Origin: UBA2862 sp045637485
GTDB lineage: Bacteria > Bacillota > Clostridia > Christensenellales > Aristaeellaceae
Direction of reading: 5' to 3'
Length of the DNA stretch: 6,473 bases
Assembly: GCA_045637485.1 (NCBI GenBank)
Contig: JAZTZK010000197.1
Location: forward strand, 1 to 6,473
The notes beneath the pieces were generated by a model, which had not been told where the DNA came from, did no database searches, and saw only the letters and a program-made list of their open reading frames with translations. Shown piece after piece: positions 5,199 to 6,473 of this stretch (positions within the stretch are counted from its first letter, which is position 1; the number at the start of each line of letters is the position of its first letter). Position numbers and translations under genes: made by a program.

Positions 5199-6473
5199 AT
5201 GCTGCAATTCCTGAAGACACTTTCAAACCGTACCCGCACCGAGAACGGCGCGATGACCCTGCGGACCACCGGCGATGAATGCCTGAACCTGTTCGCCACC
5301 ATCGGCGCGCTGCGAAACGCGACCGAGGACGAGATCACCGCTCGCTTCCTGCGGGCCTACGCCGAGAATCCCGACCTGGCCATGAAGCTTCTCTTCTATG
5401 CCCGGGATATTCGTGGCGGCCTGGGTGAGCGCCGCGTGTTCAAGGTCATCCTTGTGTGGCTGGCTTTCAACGAGCCTGCCTCTCTGCGGCGTAACCTCTG
5501 CTACGTGGCGGAGTACGGCCGCTGGGACGACGTGCTGGCGCTGCTGGACACCCCCGTCCATACTGAGGTCATCACGCTGCTCAAGTCTCAATTTGAGACG
5601 GACATGGGTGCGATGGCGAAGGGCGAGCCCGTATCCCTGCTGGGCAAGTGGCTGCCTTCGGTGAACGCCCATAATGCAGGCGCTGTGCGCAACGCGAAGC
5701 TGCTTGCCCGAGCCTTCGGCATGACCGAAATGCAGTACCGCAAGTCATTGTCCGCGCTGCGGCAGGCGATCCGCATTCTCGAGAACAACCTTCGTGAGAT
5801 GGACTATACCTTCGACTACGCGCAGCAGCCATCCCGGGCGATGTTCAAGTATCGCAAGGCGTTCCTGCGCAACGACGAAGCGCGCTATCGCGCCTTTGTG
5901 CAGCGGGTGGAGAATGGCAAGGCGACCCTGCACACCGGTGGCCTGATGCCCTATGACATCGTACAGGCGGCTTACAAGGCCACCGAGGCGGACCGCTCCG
6001 CGCTGAATGCTACCTGGAACGCTCTGGAGGATTTCACCGGCGACGGGAACGCACTGGTGGTGGCGGACGGCTCCGGCTCCATGTACTCCGGCCAGCCCAT
6101 GGCGGCGGCGGTGGCGCAGTCGCTGGCGATTTACTTCGCCCAGCACAACCTCGGCGCGTTCCGCAACCACTTCATCACTTTTTCGACCAACCCGCAGCTG
6201 GTGGAGCTGGAGGGCGCGGACATCGTGGAGGTCGTGCGCTATTGCCGCACCTTCAACGAGGTGGCCGACAGCAACATTCAGCGCGTGTTCGAGCTGATCC
6301 TGCAGGCGGCGGTGCAGAACCGAGTGCCCCAGAAGGAGCTGCCCACCACGCTGTACATCGTCTCCGACATGGAGTTCAACTGGTGCACCCGGGATGCCTC
6401 CATGACCAACTTTGACTATGCCAAGACCCTTTACCGGCAGCACGGCTACAGCCTGCCCCGTGTGGTGTTCTGG
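5199..6473 (+). CDS. TROVE/DUF2828-like protein with VWA domain, Ro60-like (partial)
   Basis: 425 aa visible from ATG 5199 (AAGGAG upstream, spacing about 8), open at the window end. Residues about 15-280 are helical and carry the TROVE/DUF2828 hallmark LLFYARDIRGGLGER (64-78), then a YGRWDDVLALL segment and NAKLLARAFGM, consistent with a HEAT-like ring. From about 285 a von Willebrand A domain begins: LVVADGSGSM holds the metal-binding MIDAS triad D290-x-S292-x-S294, and LYIVSDMEFN (about 387-396) supplies the later Asp strand. TROVE-VWA proteins such as Ro60 and bacterial Rsr bind misfolded RNAs and Y RNAs, and work with nucleases in RNA quality control. Placed immediately after two tRNA-like RNAs and the RtcB operon, it is the likely protein partner of those RNAs. 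The exact family, DUF2828 or true TROVE, cannot be settled without the remaining C-terminus and a profile search. Confidence 0.85.
   Translation, partial: MLQFLKTLSNRTRTENGAMTLRTTGDECLNLFATIGALRNATEDEITARFLRAYAENPDLAMKLLFYARDIRGGLGERRVFKVILVWLAFNEPASLRRNLCYVAEYGRWDDVLALLDTPVHTEVITLLKSQFETDMGAMAKGEPVSLLGKWLPSVNAHNAGAVRNAKLLARAFGMTEMQYRKSLSALRQAIRILENNLREMDYTFDYAQQPSRAMFKYRKAFLRNDEARYRAFVQRVENGKATLHTGGLMPYDIVQAAYKATEADRSALNATWNALEDFTGDGNALVVADGSGSMYSGQPMAAAVAQSLAIYFAQHNLGAFRNHFITFSTNPQLVELEGADIVEVVRYCRTFNEVADSNIQRVFELILQAAVQNRVPQKELPTTLYIVSDMEFNWCTRDASMTNFDYAKTLYRQHGYSLPRVVFW

Noticed and set aside
5745..6443. Antisense open frame of 232 codons across the Ro60-like gene
   Set aside because: The plus strand encodes the TROVE and VWA motifs; the antisense frame is low-complexity and has no start signal.
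1..6473. CRISPR array, insertion sequence or phage attachment site
   Set aside because: No regularly spaced repeats, no transposase or integrase, and no terminal inverted repeats were seen. The tRNA-like gene could in theory be an attachment site, but no 3'-end duplication was found.

Overview
The window reads as bacterial and most likely from a Clostridia-type member of the Bacillota. This is an inference from strong AGGAGG-type ribosome binding sites, a CCA end encoded in the tRNA-like gene, a Gram-positive style double-glycine leader peptide, and paired WYL regulators. GC content is moderate to high: RtcB and the last gene look GC-rich at third positions, while about 1190-1410 is AT-richer.

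Minus strand, 1-1115. A short gene (1-206, cut by the window edge) encodes a double-glycine leader peptide followed by a bacterial SH3-like segment. Upstream of it lies about 150 bp of apparent debris, then an unrecognised protein (483-1115) with a C-terminal coiled coil. That reading frame stays open and protein-like for 39 codons after its TAA, so the gene looks truncated by a nonsense change.

Plus strand, 1187-4828. A compact operon runs through two possible small proteins (36 and 41 aa, overlapping), two WYL-domain regulators (407 and 311 aa, overlapping by 14 bp), and an RtcB-family RNA ligase (401 aa) with its catalytic residues intact. A clean intrinsic terminator at 4801-4828 closes it.

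Plus strand, 4829-6473. This second unit has a TATAAT box and a 5' hairpin, then two structured RNAs. The first (4984-5058) is a 75-nt tRNA-like cloverleaf with anticodon CTT and CCA end, but with C instead of U at position 33, no base 26, and an A10-C25 mismatch. The second (5062-5163) has a D-like arm, a 7-nt anticodon-like arm (GTC) and a canonical T-arm. It has no tRNA 3' half-acceptor; instead, a 30-nt insertion with a hairpin leads to a strand that closes a 7-8 bp helix with the 5' end. Just downstream is a TROVE/DUF2828-type protein with a VWA MIDAS motif (Ro60-like), cut by the window end.

Taken together this resembles an RNA repair and surveillance island: regulators (WYL pair), an RNA ligase that rejoins 2',3'-cyclic-phosphate and 5'-OH ends, tRNA-mimicking noncoding RNAs, and a Ro60-like ring protein. 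The layout parallels the known Salmonella rsr-yrlBA-rtcBA operon, but with WYL regulators instead of sigma54/RtcR and with apparently different RNAs. The two tRNA-like RNAs are the most promising candidates for something undescribed.
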